Part shown: positions 33,186-44,700 of the stretch, one piece after another
Position numbering within the stretch: the first letter of the stretch is position 1
How the letters are laid out: every line of letters begins with the position of its first letter
Assembly: GCA_017311185.1 (NCBI GenBank)
Contig: JAESUZ010002395.1
Location: 186,001 to 250,000 of the forward strand
Direction: 5' to 3'
DNA: 64,000 nt
Source of the DNA: Proteles cristata cristata
Lineage: Eukaryota; Chordata; Mammalia; Carnivora; Hyaenidae
Position numbers and translations under genes: made by a program
The notes under the pieces: generated by a model
The model's input: the letters and a program-made list of their open reading frames with translations, nothing else
Told to the model about the DNA's origin: nothing
Database searches by the model: none

Positions 33186-33784
33186 GAAACTTGAGAGGTC
33201 TGATGCTAATTCCCTTCTCCCCAGCCCAGGCCTTCCTGCCTCCAGCCTAGCAGAGAACTTGCTTCATTGTCTTCTAAATCATAAAAGAAAGATTATATTC
33301 TGTTGATGTCACATTTTAGCATAAACCACATCATGAAATCAAATAAGATCCTCAAGTTCAGTGAAAATTCACAATCTACGTAGAGCATGTAGAGCAGCCC
33401 TATTAATGAGGATACCAACCGCCTGGAGTAACGAAGGCTTTCAGTGTGACCATTAAATCGGGCAAGGTCATGGGGGTGGCACTCTGCCAGGCATTATAAA
33501 AAGTAAGGGTATTGTTTTTGCTGAGGTAAGTCCTAAAGCAGTTCATGTCAATGTAAGCATTAGTGTAGAACAGACATGTCAGGGTGAACCAAGGGGAGCA
33601 GGAGAGGAGTTCTGATCTTGCTGTGACAAAGGTGAACTCATTAAGATTTTGTGGCATACAGTTTATAAATGTGGAGAGACTGTCAGGGGCAGGCAGTGGG
33701 CAGGGAGAGGGGCCCTGCAGAGGCCACGCTTCTCAGGCACACACGACACACTGGGATGTGCATCCCATTTTTTGCCATTTACAA
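33186..33784. other. Unassigned unique sequence
   Basis: Nothing recognised. Confidence 0.35.
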
Positions 33785-33940
33785 AGAGAGGACTTGGAGC
33801 CAGTTACATCTCTGCTTCTGTGTCCGTCTGTAAGATGCTAGTATGATGCTAACGTCATGGTTGTTGAGAAGATTAAGTGTGTAAAATTCACAGCACAATG
33901 CCCGGCACATGATGCATGCTCATTAAATACTAGATGTTAT
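33785..33940 (+). repeat. MIR SINE, 3' part
   Basis: CTTCTGTGTCCGTCTGTAAG, GAGAAGATTAAGTGTG, and AATGCCCGGCACATGATGC near the end, in MIR order. Confidence 0.68.
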
Positions 33941-36900
33941 GACTTTCTGTGTGACGGTAGTCATGGAGAGTCCCCCGGCGGGGACAGTACAAAGGAAATG
34001 GCCACAAAGGTGTAACAGACAGAGCAAAGGAAACAGCCTTTGACTAGAAATGAACGTTCACACTGTGAGCTGGCCACAGGAACAGGGGTTTTAATCTGGG
34101 AAGTGAGTGAAAGGGTCATTTGCGTGGGAAGAGGAGTCTTGATCCTTTTCTTAACTTTGGATGTTGAAATTCCGCACCCAAAAACATGGAAGAAAAGATG
34201 TTACACAAATAAAACCACAGCAGGCTGCATAAGACTTCACATCCAATAAGAGCGCAAAGGATGGCTGGTTTGGTTTCTTTCTTTTCTTTTTCTTTTTTTT
34301 TTAAACAGATAGCCTCCACTTCCTAACATTTAAAAATAAAATACACAACCTGCATGCACTAAAGAATCTGAGAGCAGCCCATAATGGAAGTTCAGAGATG
34401 AGCCGAGTTGACCCCAAGGGCCATACCTGTCATAGGAGAGAAGCGTGTATCCCCACTGACTGCTCCAGGAGGCTCTGGCTGGGACTCCTCTCAGAGGGGT
34501 GGGTCACTCTACCCTGGCCACGTGTGAAATCAACTTGGGAGAGCAGGAGTCTCCACGCAGAAGCAAACCACTGCCTTCCCCACCATATGGAGCAAGTAGT
34601 TGGCCGACCTCCACAGAGAGCGTTTACTCTACCCACTGGTATACTGCCGTGTTACCTGACATCTGATTCAAATGATAGTCCTGTCCTACAAGTTCTTAGC
34701 AGTGACAAGAGTCTCACTTCTGAAAGGCACAGGAGAAGGGGCAAGAACCTGGCACTATCACAATTCCCTGATGGAAACCCTCCCCACCCAGGAGGAGCAA
34801 GACTCCCTCTGTGGCTTAGAATCACAGTTATTTTCACCGAGGAGGAAATAAAAAACTGTCTCTTGGACTTTGTAAGTAGAAAGAGGATGTCAAGAGACTG
34901 AAATAAATTCGCAATTAACACACCCCCAAAGATTGACGGGCCAGGTTCTTTCTAAGTAGCAAGTGTGATGGCTGTTGGTTTGTAAAGTACTATTAGCCAG
35001 GTATTTCCACACACAGCCCTTAAACCATAGAGGCTTTCATTTAACGTGACTCAGCGCTTTCTCATGGTTTCCAACTAACCTGTAATGGTCATCTGTAGAA
35101 AGTTTAACTTAAAGAATCCACGCCAATTAAAACATTTAGAAGGCTCCCTAAAACTGATGCTCCCTCACCCCTCTCTTATCCCTTCTGTCCCCCACCCCCG
35201 CACATGTTTAAGACCAAGCCTCTGCCATGATTTCATGCGATCTGAAGCATTTCTAGAACACAACAGGCTGTGTCACTGAACACAGTGACAAGATGCCCCT
35301 GGAAAGTAAACATTTTAGGAAGTGGGAGGAAATAAAGAATATATTAATTACGTTCTGATGTTAGATGAGCCTTTTATAGACAAGCTGTTCTGTGAGCGCT
35401 CCATGCTTCTTTCCTCCTATTCCTGAATATTTTCTTTAAGGAACGGATTTTCCATCTTTTCATGAACGTTACAGCGACTCCAGCGCTTCCCTCCCCCTCC
35501 CCCTACTGTCCTCCAAGGAGGAAACCAAGAGAATACTGATTGAGCCTGTGAATGGCCACGTTCCTTTCCTGAAAATGGAATGCCTATGAAAAACTGCTTT
35601 CCACAAAAAAACAAAAAAACCCACCCAAACAATCCAACAACTGTCTTTCCTTCTTTTTACGCCGGAGAACCACATGACTTCATTCACATATTTTGGTGTT
35701 TGACTGCATTTTGTTCTGAGGCCTCACATACCCAGGTGGAAAACCAGTTTATTAAGCCTCTCATTATTCTAAAAACGTGAGCATCTGAGTCACTGAGAAC
35801 ATTCTCATCTCTGCATGGGGAGCAAGAAATAGAAACCCAGTTGTTTACAGCATTCTAAACCAGAGTGTATGCAGCCGAATGGCAGTTGGGTGGGTTCTTT
35901 TATAGGAAGGATCCTCGTAAGTGGTTTGCGAGATGGATTCCGTGCTAATTCTTCTCGCATCATGAATGATGGCTCCAGCCAGACACTGTCGCTGGGATCT
36001 TCATCTATTAATCATGGAGGCTGCTTTCTTATTCGGTTGCCATAGTTTCAGTGCCTCAGACAGTGCTGGGGTGTCTTGGGAAAGGTTCGAGATATACTGG
36101 GGCGTGAAAGCCTCACAGTTATCTTGGCGGTTTGTGGCGCTCTGAAAACACCGAAAACCGCCTCTCGTATAATTCAGTGTTGGATTAAAAGAGACAACTT
36201 CTGAGAAGGTCTCTCTGGACCTTGTTATGTGCGCATCCAGCTGATATCTACTCCAGGATGTGCCGCTTGCTTGGTCTTCCTGGTGGGGGGAGGAAAAAAA
36301 TGACCATCCAGGGGCAGAAGTCACTTTCATCTTTCGACAAGAAAGCCAAAGGGTGCCAGCTCCCCCGTTCAGGCTCTTCACAAGTGTGGAAGTAAATGAG
36401 GGCATGCATGGCTTTGCTCAGAATGTCAGGTTCATGATTCGGTTTGGGCTCTGCAGCTTGCTAACCACACAGAAGGACCTCGGGAGTGCTGCAGGCTTTG
36501 GCGTGGCGGTGGAAGCGTTCCGCGCTTTTACTTCAGGTTTAACCTCTATCATTGTTTAGGCTTGACACACCTTCCCGAGGAGCGGGGATCATGTCGCTGT
36601 ATCTTCCGCCGTAGCCCACAGGGCTAACAGCTTTGTCAGCTCTGGGGTCCGTGAGCTTCTTTTTAAAGAAAAAAATTTTTTTTTCCTTTTCTGGAATTCT
36701 CATCTTTGGCAGGGTTGTGTTGTTAGGTTTGTGACTTCAGGGTTGATTAGGAAAAGCTGTCTGGTGGTGTATATATTGGGTGACCGAGTCCAGAAAAGAT
36801 GGGGAGGAGGAAGTGGCTGCAAGAATGAGATACACACCCCCAGTGATTTATGGGTTTTGTGGGTGATGGAGAACACAGCTCTCCTTTGTTAGGTGCATTT

Positions 36901-38268
36901 GGCCGTGTGTAACAGATACTGGTACACGTCGTAATGCTGGAGTCCCATTTCTCAAGTGGACTTTCAAGGACTCCCACCAGTTGAAGCCAGGCCATTTCAT
37001 TCCTTTGTAGATTAAAACATAAAACAATCTCACACTTCAGGCACACAGCACGGAAGTCAGGACATGCAGGGCCTCAAAGAAAAAACCCAGGCCGATTCAC
37101 GGGAAGAAAACCTTGAATTCATTACCAATGGGCCTAATCTAGAAAACTGGTCACTTTTTTTTCCCCTTTACTAGAAAATGACTAGTTTTCATTTCAGGGT
37201 GGGAGCTTCAAAGCAGCCGTTTTAAATTTTCCCAGTCCCGACCTGCCAAAATTTTTGAGTAAGATCAACAAGCGTTTTTAACACACGTGCCTATTATATT
37301 GGGCCCTCCCCTCCCCAACCACATTAAATGATTGATTTTAGAGGCCAATGATTTCAAGTAAATTAAAAGGATAACATGGCCTTAATTGCTACTGGCTTCA
37401 CCAGGCTTCTGGGCACCGGAATTCCTTATGGAGAAACACTTTTAAGTGTCACAGCAGATTCTGATCATGTGGTCTGGCTTATCCGTAGGCTGCAATTATC
37501 AGCCCCCAACCAACCTTCTCCCCCGCCCTCATCCCCCTTTCGCCCCCTCCCCTTCCCACTATCTCTGTGAAGCAAAGAAAACATGCATTTGTAAATTCAG
37601 TCTTATGGACCTCTGATTATTTGGCAGGGTAGAAAATAGGTCTTGCTCATTTTACAGTAGTCTCAGAAGTAAGTTTTTTTCTTCTTAAAGGCACAGTGAT
37701 GGGGAGGACAGTGGGGCAAATATTCCTGATCAGAGGCTTTATTTCCTTGGAAGAAGAGTTTGTGTGAATTCAGTTTGCTGCCCTCTTGACAATAACGAGA
37801 TTGTGATTACACTCTGGTGTCCAAGCAGACACAGTATTGCACACGGAGCCTAAAGAAAAGTAAGCAGGACTTTTATGTGAAAGTCAGATACAATATGGAC
37901 TTTAATTAACCTTAATTAATGATTTCTGATTACTGATTTTCCTTTGTGCCTCCGAGACATGAGTGCTTTGGAGGCTGTGTTTTGGTGGAGTGTTTTCGGA
38001 TGGCAGTGACTTGAACACGCTTCCAGCCCGTTGCCATGCAAACCACACTGGGTTCTTCTATGAAAAATGTGATTCTGTATCACTTGCAAAATGGTCATGT
38101 AAAGAAAGACGTATCACTGGAGAGGCAAATGACACTTATAAGTGTTGCAGACTACTTTCAATCTTTGGGGGACCCATTTTTTAACGTTAAAGGAATTGGC
38201 TTAACAAAACTGATGGTATTTACTGGAGCCTATGGGGATTAGAGGCCATTCCTTTTCAAGATGGAATG
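33941..38268. other. SINE-free unique interval
   Basis: About 4.3 kb without SINEC, L1, L2 or MIR recognised. It includes a poly-T/C run near 34277-34302 and a TTAATTAA pair at 37902-37919. An open minus-strand frame at 36001-36405 (134 codons) has no domain and probably is not a gene. The interval is a candidate cluster of conserved regulatory DNA. Confidence 0.4.
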
Positions 38269-38284
38269 GGACTTGGAATTCTTT

Positions 38285-38503
38285 TCTTTTTTTTAATTTT
38301 TTTAATGTTTATTTATTTGAGAGAGACAGAGACAGAGCGTGAGTGGAGGAGGGGCAGAGAGAGAGGGAGACACAGAATCCAAAGCAGGCTCCAGGCTCTG
38401 AGCTGTCAGCGGAGCCCCATGTGGAGCTTGAACCTGGCAACAGCGAGATCATGACCTGAGCTGAAGTCGGACACTTAACTGACGGAGCTACCCAGGCACC
38501 CCA
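38285..38503 (-). mobile_element. SINEC_Fc-type SINE, minus strand, full length
   Basis: Imperfect target duplication GGACTTGGAATTCTTT / GGACTCTGAGTTCTTT at 38269-38284 and 38504-38519. A short deletion in the GCTGTCAGCGGAGCCCC segment. Confidence 0.92.
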
Positions 38504-38519
38504 GGACTCTGAGTTCTTT

Positions 38520-39954
38520 CAAATGAAAGCTACTGTGTGCTGGGGGCAGTGGACCAAGCGGTATTTCCTTTGCCCAAAAGTACCTGTTGAGCGTGTGCTA
38601 AACATAATGACTAGGGAATAGTGTAGGCATGGGAGAGAAATAGGTCTTACTTTTGGTTAAAAGTACTTTTTCCTGTGTCATGAGTTTTACTACAGATACC
38701 AAAAAGCTGAATGATAATGTTAATGTGCCACTGACGTTCCACTTTCCACTAGAGGGTCTAATAAAAGTTAGATATAATATATTAATTAAACATATTATAA
38801 ATATCTTATTAATTAAATTTCTGTGTGAATAATCATTTTGCAGCTTACATAAAACTCCAATAGCACATAACACATCTAGTTTAGCATAATTTATGCTTAT
38901 GAATTATAAATCCTTAACTTTTACAATTAAGCTTACCGATCTATAAGCATCATAAGGAGAAATTACCTAAATTAAATGGATTTGTCATATTTGCTGCACT
39001 GTGTTCTAGGATAGTGATCATCTAGAGTAATTTCCAAGACGCTTGTCCCATTGCGTGCAATATAGGTTTCTTTTAGTGCAAATAAAGTCAACCCAAGATC
39101 CCAGGCTTGCATAGGCACGGGGAGATGCTGATCGTATGGAGAGTAGAAATCAGAGTAGTTTTCCAGCATAGCCAAGAGAAAAGGTCACAAACATCTACTG
39201 GATACTCTTCTCTGTAAAAGGATGTACAGAGCACAGGGAAAGGCTTTCTACTGAAAAGTCAACTTTTCTCTACAAGGTGTTTCCTCTCATTTGTGAGGAG
39301 GGGAAGTTCACCGTGTTGAATATGCTGATTAATGAATTCTCCCGGGATATCTTGGAGGGCGGAGCTGTCGTTCCCGTATTTTGTCATGTCCAGAACAGAG
39401 GACCTGTTAATATTGCCCAAACACATCCGCTCCCAAGAATGAAAAGGACAACATAATTGCCTCTGCTGTTAGAAAACAGCCACAGCCAGTTCCCCAGCAG
39501 ATCTACAACATGCCAGGTGTGCAAGAGAAGGCTTTGAAATGTTGTGAATAGCTTGACATTATCACAGTGGTATTGAAATGCAAATTCTGCTGAGCAGAAC
39601 TTGAAAAGGTTTTCTATGTAGAACTAGGACAATGTCTTTTCTTGCTTGTTGTCAACCATACCTACTAGTCTTCACTCCCAGGGTTCCTTCTATTAAAAGT
39701 AATCATAGCACATTTGCATATTTCATTGTTTCTTACTGCCTGGGTTTCAAGTGGAGACACATCTTCCCAGGGGAGAGGACGGACTGGCTTCCAGCAATGA
39801 GGTGCCAACACCAGGCTGTTCTGCCTAGGAAGGAGTCTTGCTGAGGCCTGCATCACATTCAGAAATCAGGTGTGCTGATAACCACCAACATCAACAGTAT
39901 TTAACAGTGTTATTAGTAACGATCACAACCTTATTTATATCATGAAGATTTTTC
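38520..39954. other. AT-rich unique interval
   Basis: Very AT-rich at 38757-38830, with repeated ATTAATTAA and ATAATATATT motifs. No gene recognised. Confidence 0.4.
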
Positions 39955-40165
39955 ACAGAGCGCATTTATAAACACTGCCTCATTTAATATCATTACAACC
40001 TGGGTTAGGCAGGGCAGGTATTATTATGCCCAATTTAAAGATGAGATAACTGAGGTTCAGAGAGGTCAAATAATTGGCCTGAGCGTATACCACCAGTGAG
40101 GGAAGGGCTTGCAACAAGGTCCCCAACCTTCTGAATATCAGTTCTGAGCTCCTCCACGCCACTCC
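39955..40165 (-). repeat. MIR SINE, minus strand
   Basis: CTGCCTCATTTAATATCATT, GATAACTGAGGTTCAGAGAG and GTCAAATAATTGGCCTGAG follow the reverse MIR order. Confidence 0.75.
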
Positions 40166-40280
40166 CTGTTTGCTCAGTACTTTAAAAATTCTGAAAAACG
40201 ATGACAGCCTCCCAACCCCAGATGTTCCTACTGTGCAGACTCAACACCGAGAGAACAAGTTCAGAAGTGGCTTTCCAAGG

Positions 40281-40448
40281 GGGCACCTTGGTTAATGACT
40301 CGGTTAAGCGTCCAACTCTAGATTTTGGCCCAGGTCATAACCTCAAAGTCATGGGATTGAGCCCTATGACAGCACGGAGCCTGCTTGGGATTCTCTCTCC
40401 CTCTCTCTGCCCATTCCTGCTCGAAATAAATAAAAAAATTTTTTAAGA
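40281..40448 (+). mobile_element. SINEC-type SINE, short
   Basis: Target duplication AAGT(G/A)GCTTTCCAAGG at 40265-40280 and 40449-40464. The head is diverged (GGGCACCTTGGTTAATGACT); the tail is AAATAAATAAAAAAATTT. Confidence 0.9.
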
Positions 40449-40799
40449 AAGTAGCTTTCCAAGGACTCCACCTGAGCTATCAGTGCAAGTGGAATGCCTT
40501 TTCAGAGCATGGTCTCCAGAAGCTCTTAGGGTCTTGAGTTGTCATCTGAAAGGAGATGAACTGAAAAAGGGAGCGTGTTTGTGATGGGGATTCTAGTCCT
40601 GTTTGATAGAAGGGATCCAAACAAACAGCACCATCAAGGTGTACACCTTGTCCCTGGGGCAGGGTAGAACGGAGGGACACAAGGGTGAACCAAATATTCC
40701 GGCAGGAGTATCCTCTGGTGGCTGATAATGTGTTCCTACTGAAACAGAGACATGTTTTTAGCAAGGAATAAATAGACCATATGGTACAGTGTCAGTGGA

Positions 40800-41680
40800 T
40801 CTTGCCTCTGACAAAGGTCATTTTACGGACCAGGCTACCAGGTATAGTAAAAGCAACAATTCAGTTTCATCCTACAGATTATATACTTAGCACTTACGTC
40901 AGGCAAATTCTAGATATATCACAGAAGTACAATGATGACCCAGTTCAGAATTTACCCATCGACTGTGTACCCAACATGGGCCAGACCCTGGGCGCACATT
41001 CTAGCAAGCAAAGTAGACACATGAAAAATTGCTTTGGTATAAGGTCTGATTATTCTCCATCCCTAAAGCAGTGTGTATTTGCTGAGCTGGGGCACTCAGC
41101 TAAGGATGCTAGAAGGACAGGAAGGGAGAGCTCTATCCAGCTGGGAGGTCAAGGAGGACTTTGTGAAGGAGGCAGCATCTGAGTTGTCTGAAGCAGTGAG
41201 GTTTCAGTAGGTGAGAGGGGAGGGAAAGAAGAGCCGGGGTCTAAGGGAAGAGCAAGAGCAAAGGCTCAATTCAGGGAAACAGGGGACTTGACCCCAGGGC
41301 AGCAAAGGGTCCTCTTGGTGACTTGGGGATGTGGCATGGAAGGCTGAACACAGAAGGGGATCGAGAGCACCCTGTGAGGGACATGCCATGCTCAAGAGGG
41401 ACCTGGAGGGGCAGGCAGGTGAAGCTTCTCAGAAAGAAGATGACGTCATCGGAGGTGGGCTTTGGAAGTAGAAACCCACCAGCACCATGCGCAGAACAAA
41501 GGAAACAGATTCTGAGGGTGTTGGCAAGAGACAGCCGTCAGGACATAGGGGACCAGTTGGATGTGGTGGGTGAGGAAGTAGAAGGAGGGAAAGTGGCTCC
41601 ATGAGGCCATATCTGGGGAACTGAGAACTGAGGTGGGGGTGGGGGAGAACACTGGTCAAGAACGAACTCCAGTTTACAAA
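40800..41680 (+). repeat. Ancient unassigned repeat
   Basis: Phrases GTACCCAACATGGGCCAGAC, GGTCAAGGAGGACTTTGTGA and GGAGGCAGCATCTGAG belong to the same phrase set as the repeats at 16490 and 20720. Borders are uncertain and family unnamed. Confidence 0.45.
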
Positions 41681-41705
41681 CAAAAGAGTTCATATTTCAC
41701 AGCCA

Positions 41706-41781
41706 TTACAGATGATGTAATTTGCAAAACACAAATAACACCTAAATTGTGTTGTTTATTTAATAAGACAGGGTTAGCAGA
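41706..41781 (+). repeat. 76-bp direct repeat, copy 1
   Basis: Matches 42329-42404 with one substitution (TAATTTGC versus TAATTCGC), offset 623 bp. Flanking sequences outside the 76 bp do not match. The 547 bp between the copies contain a SINE. Confidence 0.97.
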
Positions 41782-41898
41782 TTTAAAGGACACGTAACAG
41801 GCCAAACCCCAAAGCCTTGGCCCTAGCCCGACTCTGTTCACACCCAGCTCTGCAGAGCGAGCACTAAAGATTCTGAAATTAAAAGTATCTTAGCTGTT

Positions 41899-42093
41899 GT
41901 GGCGCCTGGGTGGCTCAGTCGGTTAAGCATCCGACTCTTGATATCAGCTCAGGTCAGGATCTCACGGCTTGTGAACGTGAGCCCCTCATTGGGCTCTGCG
42001 CTGACAGTGCAGAACCAGCTTGGGATTCTCTCTCTCCCTCTCCCTCATGCTTGTGCTCTCTCTCTCAAAATAAATAAGCTTTAAAAAAAAGTG
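41899..42093 (+). mobile_element. SINEC_Fc-type SINE between the 76-bp repeats
   Basis: Head GGCGCCTGGGTGGCTCAGTC, tail AAAATAAATAAGCTTTAAA. It lies inside the segment bounded by the two 76-bp copies. No clear target duplication was found. Confidence 0.92.
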
Positions 42094-42328
42094 ATTCAAC
42101 TGTCACATTTGGTCTGGCAACTGGGACCACTTTCTCCACATGAGGGAGGTCAATACTGTAACAAGAAATGGATAATCTGAGAAAGATGGAGGCACCCTCC
42201 AGTGCATCGATAAAAACGGGTTACTAAAGTGCACGAGTGGCCAAGTCCTGGGGGCTCCTGGCCTCACTCCGTGTTGGGCATATTTATATGTGTTTAATCT
42301 CTTGCATTGCCTGATGCGACTGAAAATG

Positions 42329-42404
42329 TTACAGATGATGTAATTCGCAAAACACAAATAACACCTAAATTGTGTTGTTTATTTAATAAGACAGGGTTAG
42401 CAGA
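42329..42404 (+). repeat. 76-bp direct repeat, copy 2
   Basis: Second copy of the segment at 41706-41781, one mismatch. Confidence 0.97.
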
Positions 42405-43187
42405 CAGCTAGGACTTATTTGTTGCCTTGTGCTAAAATTGAATGCTGCTTATGTAGCAGAAGAAAAAAAGTGTTTAATAAGATTTTACTTTGGAAGAAAT
42501 AAATCTTCATTACATCAGTGATTGAGGTACTACGGGTTTCACCTTATGGTTTCAACCTTTAGATAAAAGTCGACAAAGTACAGCATCCAGCAGAACCCTC
42601 CGATGTCATTAGGAGTAGAAAATAACTAATATTAACACTCTTTAAAAAAAAAAAGAATCCTAAAAAGATGGGTATTCTATATTTACCCTTCACATGACAT
42701 CTTTCTTGCAGGGGTTTCCAAACAAAACTTGTAACAGGAAAGCCTTAGTCTATAGTTTAAAAAGAGAGTATGTTACAGAAGTGACACAAAACAGGAGGAG
42801 CTTCCACAGGGAGGTCTAACAAACTGAGTTTCTAGAAGGGAGACAAGTTTCCTAAGTTCACCTTCAGGTCTTATTTTAAAGACCAACTCAAATTCAACAA
42901 TAAGGAGTAATCTCAAATCTATATGTTACGTGGGGACACCATATTTGAGTTGGGTGTTGGAATGCTGAGAGGCTGAACTCCAGATTACTTACTGATTGTG
43001 ATATGCCAGATTATTGCTTTGGTGTCGTGTTACTGGTTTCCAACTTGTAGGCTGCCCTCTAGTGTTACTTAATCTCAACACAACCACTTTGGTACAGCTC
43101 CCACTGAGGTTAAAAAAGAGACTCAAACCAGCTAGTCAGCGGTTAACCGAATCCAGCTAGCCACCATCTATCTCTAAATAGAGCATC
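42405..43187. other. Unassigned unique sequence
   Basis: AT-rich, no repeat family or gene recognised. On the minus strand a short open run near 42540-42625 follows a poly-T stretch ending ATATTAG, an exon-like look that may be chance. Confidence 0.35.
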
Positions 43188-43205
43188 AAGAAGCTGATGA
43201 TGCCT

Positions 43206-43411
43206 GGGGTGCCTGGGTGGCTCAGGTGGTTAAGTGTCTGACTTGGGATCAGGTCATGGTCTCAAGGCTCGTGTGTTCAGGAACCGCGTCGGGCTCTGTG
43301 CTGACACAGCTTGGAGCCTGCAGCCTGCTTCTGTCTCCCACTCTCTGCCTTCCCCGGGTCGCGCTCTGTCTCTGTCTCTCTCAAAAATAAACAAACATTA
43401 AAAAAAAGAAG
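43206..43411 (+). mobile_element. SINEC_Fc-type SINE, full length
   Basis: Target duplication AAGAAGCTGATGATGCCT / AAGAAGCTGACGAAGCCT at 43188-43205 and 43412-43429. Head GGGGTGCCTGGGTGGCTCAG, tail AAAAATAAACAAACATTAAA. Confidence 0.94.
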
Positions 43412-43429
43412 AAGAAGCTGACGAAGCCT

Positions 43430-44294
43430 AGTTTGGAAACACTGAACAAATTTAAATGTGCCCATCACCAAGGCTGCTCATGGCACAGAGGACCATACTG
43501 CATGGAAAAACACACTCGGATGACCTGTGAACTGAAGTCAAACTCCGAATATGGAGTCAAACAGTGAACAAGAAGTGTTAGGACTAATATTTTGTGTGTG
43601 TATGTGCACAAAAGAGCAACATATGATAACATAGGCTCTGTCTAACTATGTCTAAAAGGCCTCTGTAATAAGTTTAAAGAAAAATTACAACTGTCAAGAA
43701 AAAAATTTCAACCAGTGCTGGGTGGGAGATGATTGACCAGATAAAGCCTCAAAGCCTATGGCATAATTAGCCCTCAGGGAAGAGCTCTCAAACTTCACTA
43801 CACTCCCCTCTTCCACACCTTCAAAGAGTAAGTTCCAGCTCTCTGTAGATTATTCTCTGAAGATAGTAAGAAGAGATGCATATAGTGCAGCCTCAACTAT
43901 GGCAGTAAGTACTTTCTGAGTACTTTCGGGACTACCAACTCGGCTCCTTCTTGGATGACGAGTAAGCACACTACACAGTCTACCAGAAGGGGACAGAGGC
44001 CACTTCAGACTCGGGAGCTATTTTTTGCATGTACAATGTTGGCATCCTCAATAAGTTAAGAAGGTAGCATTACAAGTTCCAAGGACATCCAGCTCATGGC
44101 AGCAGAATGACCGACACGGATCCAGTGAAAATGGTTACTGATAATCATGACCATTTCCCTATAGTTTTGAGACTTCACATCAGGAAGAACGAGACCACAT
44201 GATTGCTAGACACAGAGTGGAGCGGAGGGTCACAATGACACTTTGGGAGTCAACTTCTTTTCTTCTAAAGGGCTGACATCAGGGAGTACTTAAA
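43430..44294. other. Unassigned unique sequence
   Basis: No gene or repeat recognised. Confidence 0.35.
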
Positions 44295-44307
44295 ATACGA
44301 GTTCTGG

Positions 44308-44494
44308 GGGTGCCTGGGTGGCTTAGTCAGTCAAGCACCTGACTTTGGCTCAGGTCCTGATCTTGCAGTTAGTGGGTTCACGGGCTCTGTGCTGACAGCT
44401 CAGAGCCTAGAACCTGGTTCAGATTCTATGTCTCCCTCTCTCTGCACTTGCGTGCAGTCTCTCTCTCTCTCTCAAAAAATGAACATGAAAAAAA
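44308..44494 (+). mobile_element. SINEC_Fc-type SINE
   Basis: Head GGGTGCCTGGGTGGCTTAGT, (CT)n run, tail. Imperfect target duplication TACGAGTTCTGG / TATGAGCTCTGG. About 16 bases after the B box are deleted. Confidence 0.92.
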
Positions 44495-44517
44495 AGTATG
44501 AGCTCTGGAGTTTCCTA

Positions 44518-44700
44518 TTCCACTAAGATCTTGAGAAAGTTACTTAACCTCTCTGTGCCTCATTTTCCTCCTCTGTAAAATGGGAGTACAAACAGTGCCT
44601 ACCTCCTAAGGCAATTCTCATGACTCAGTGTGACCATCTGTACCACAACGATGTCTAGTCTACAATAAGCGCTCAATAAAAATTAGCTATTAGAACTTGA
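44518..44700 (+). repeat. MIR SINE, well preserved 3' half
   Basis: AAAGTTACTTAACCTCTCTG, TCCTCTGTAAAATGGGAGTA and AAGCGCTCAATAAAAATTAG are close to the MIR consensus. Confidence 0.85.

Noticed and set aside
36001..36405. 134-codon minus-strand frame
   Set aside because: No recognisable similarity and no exon-like boundaries.
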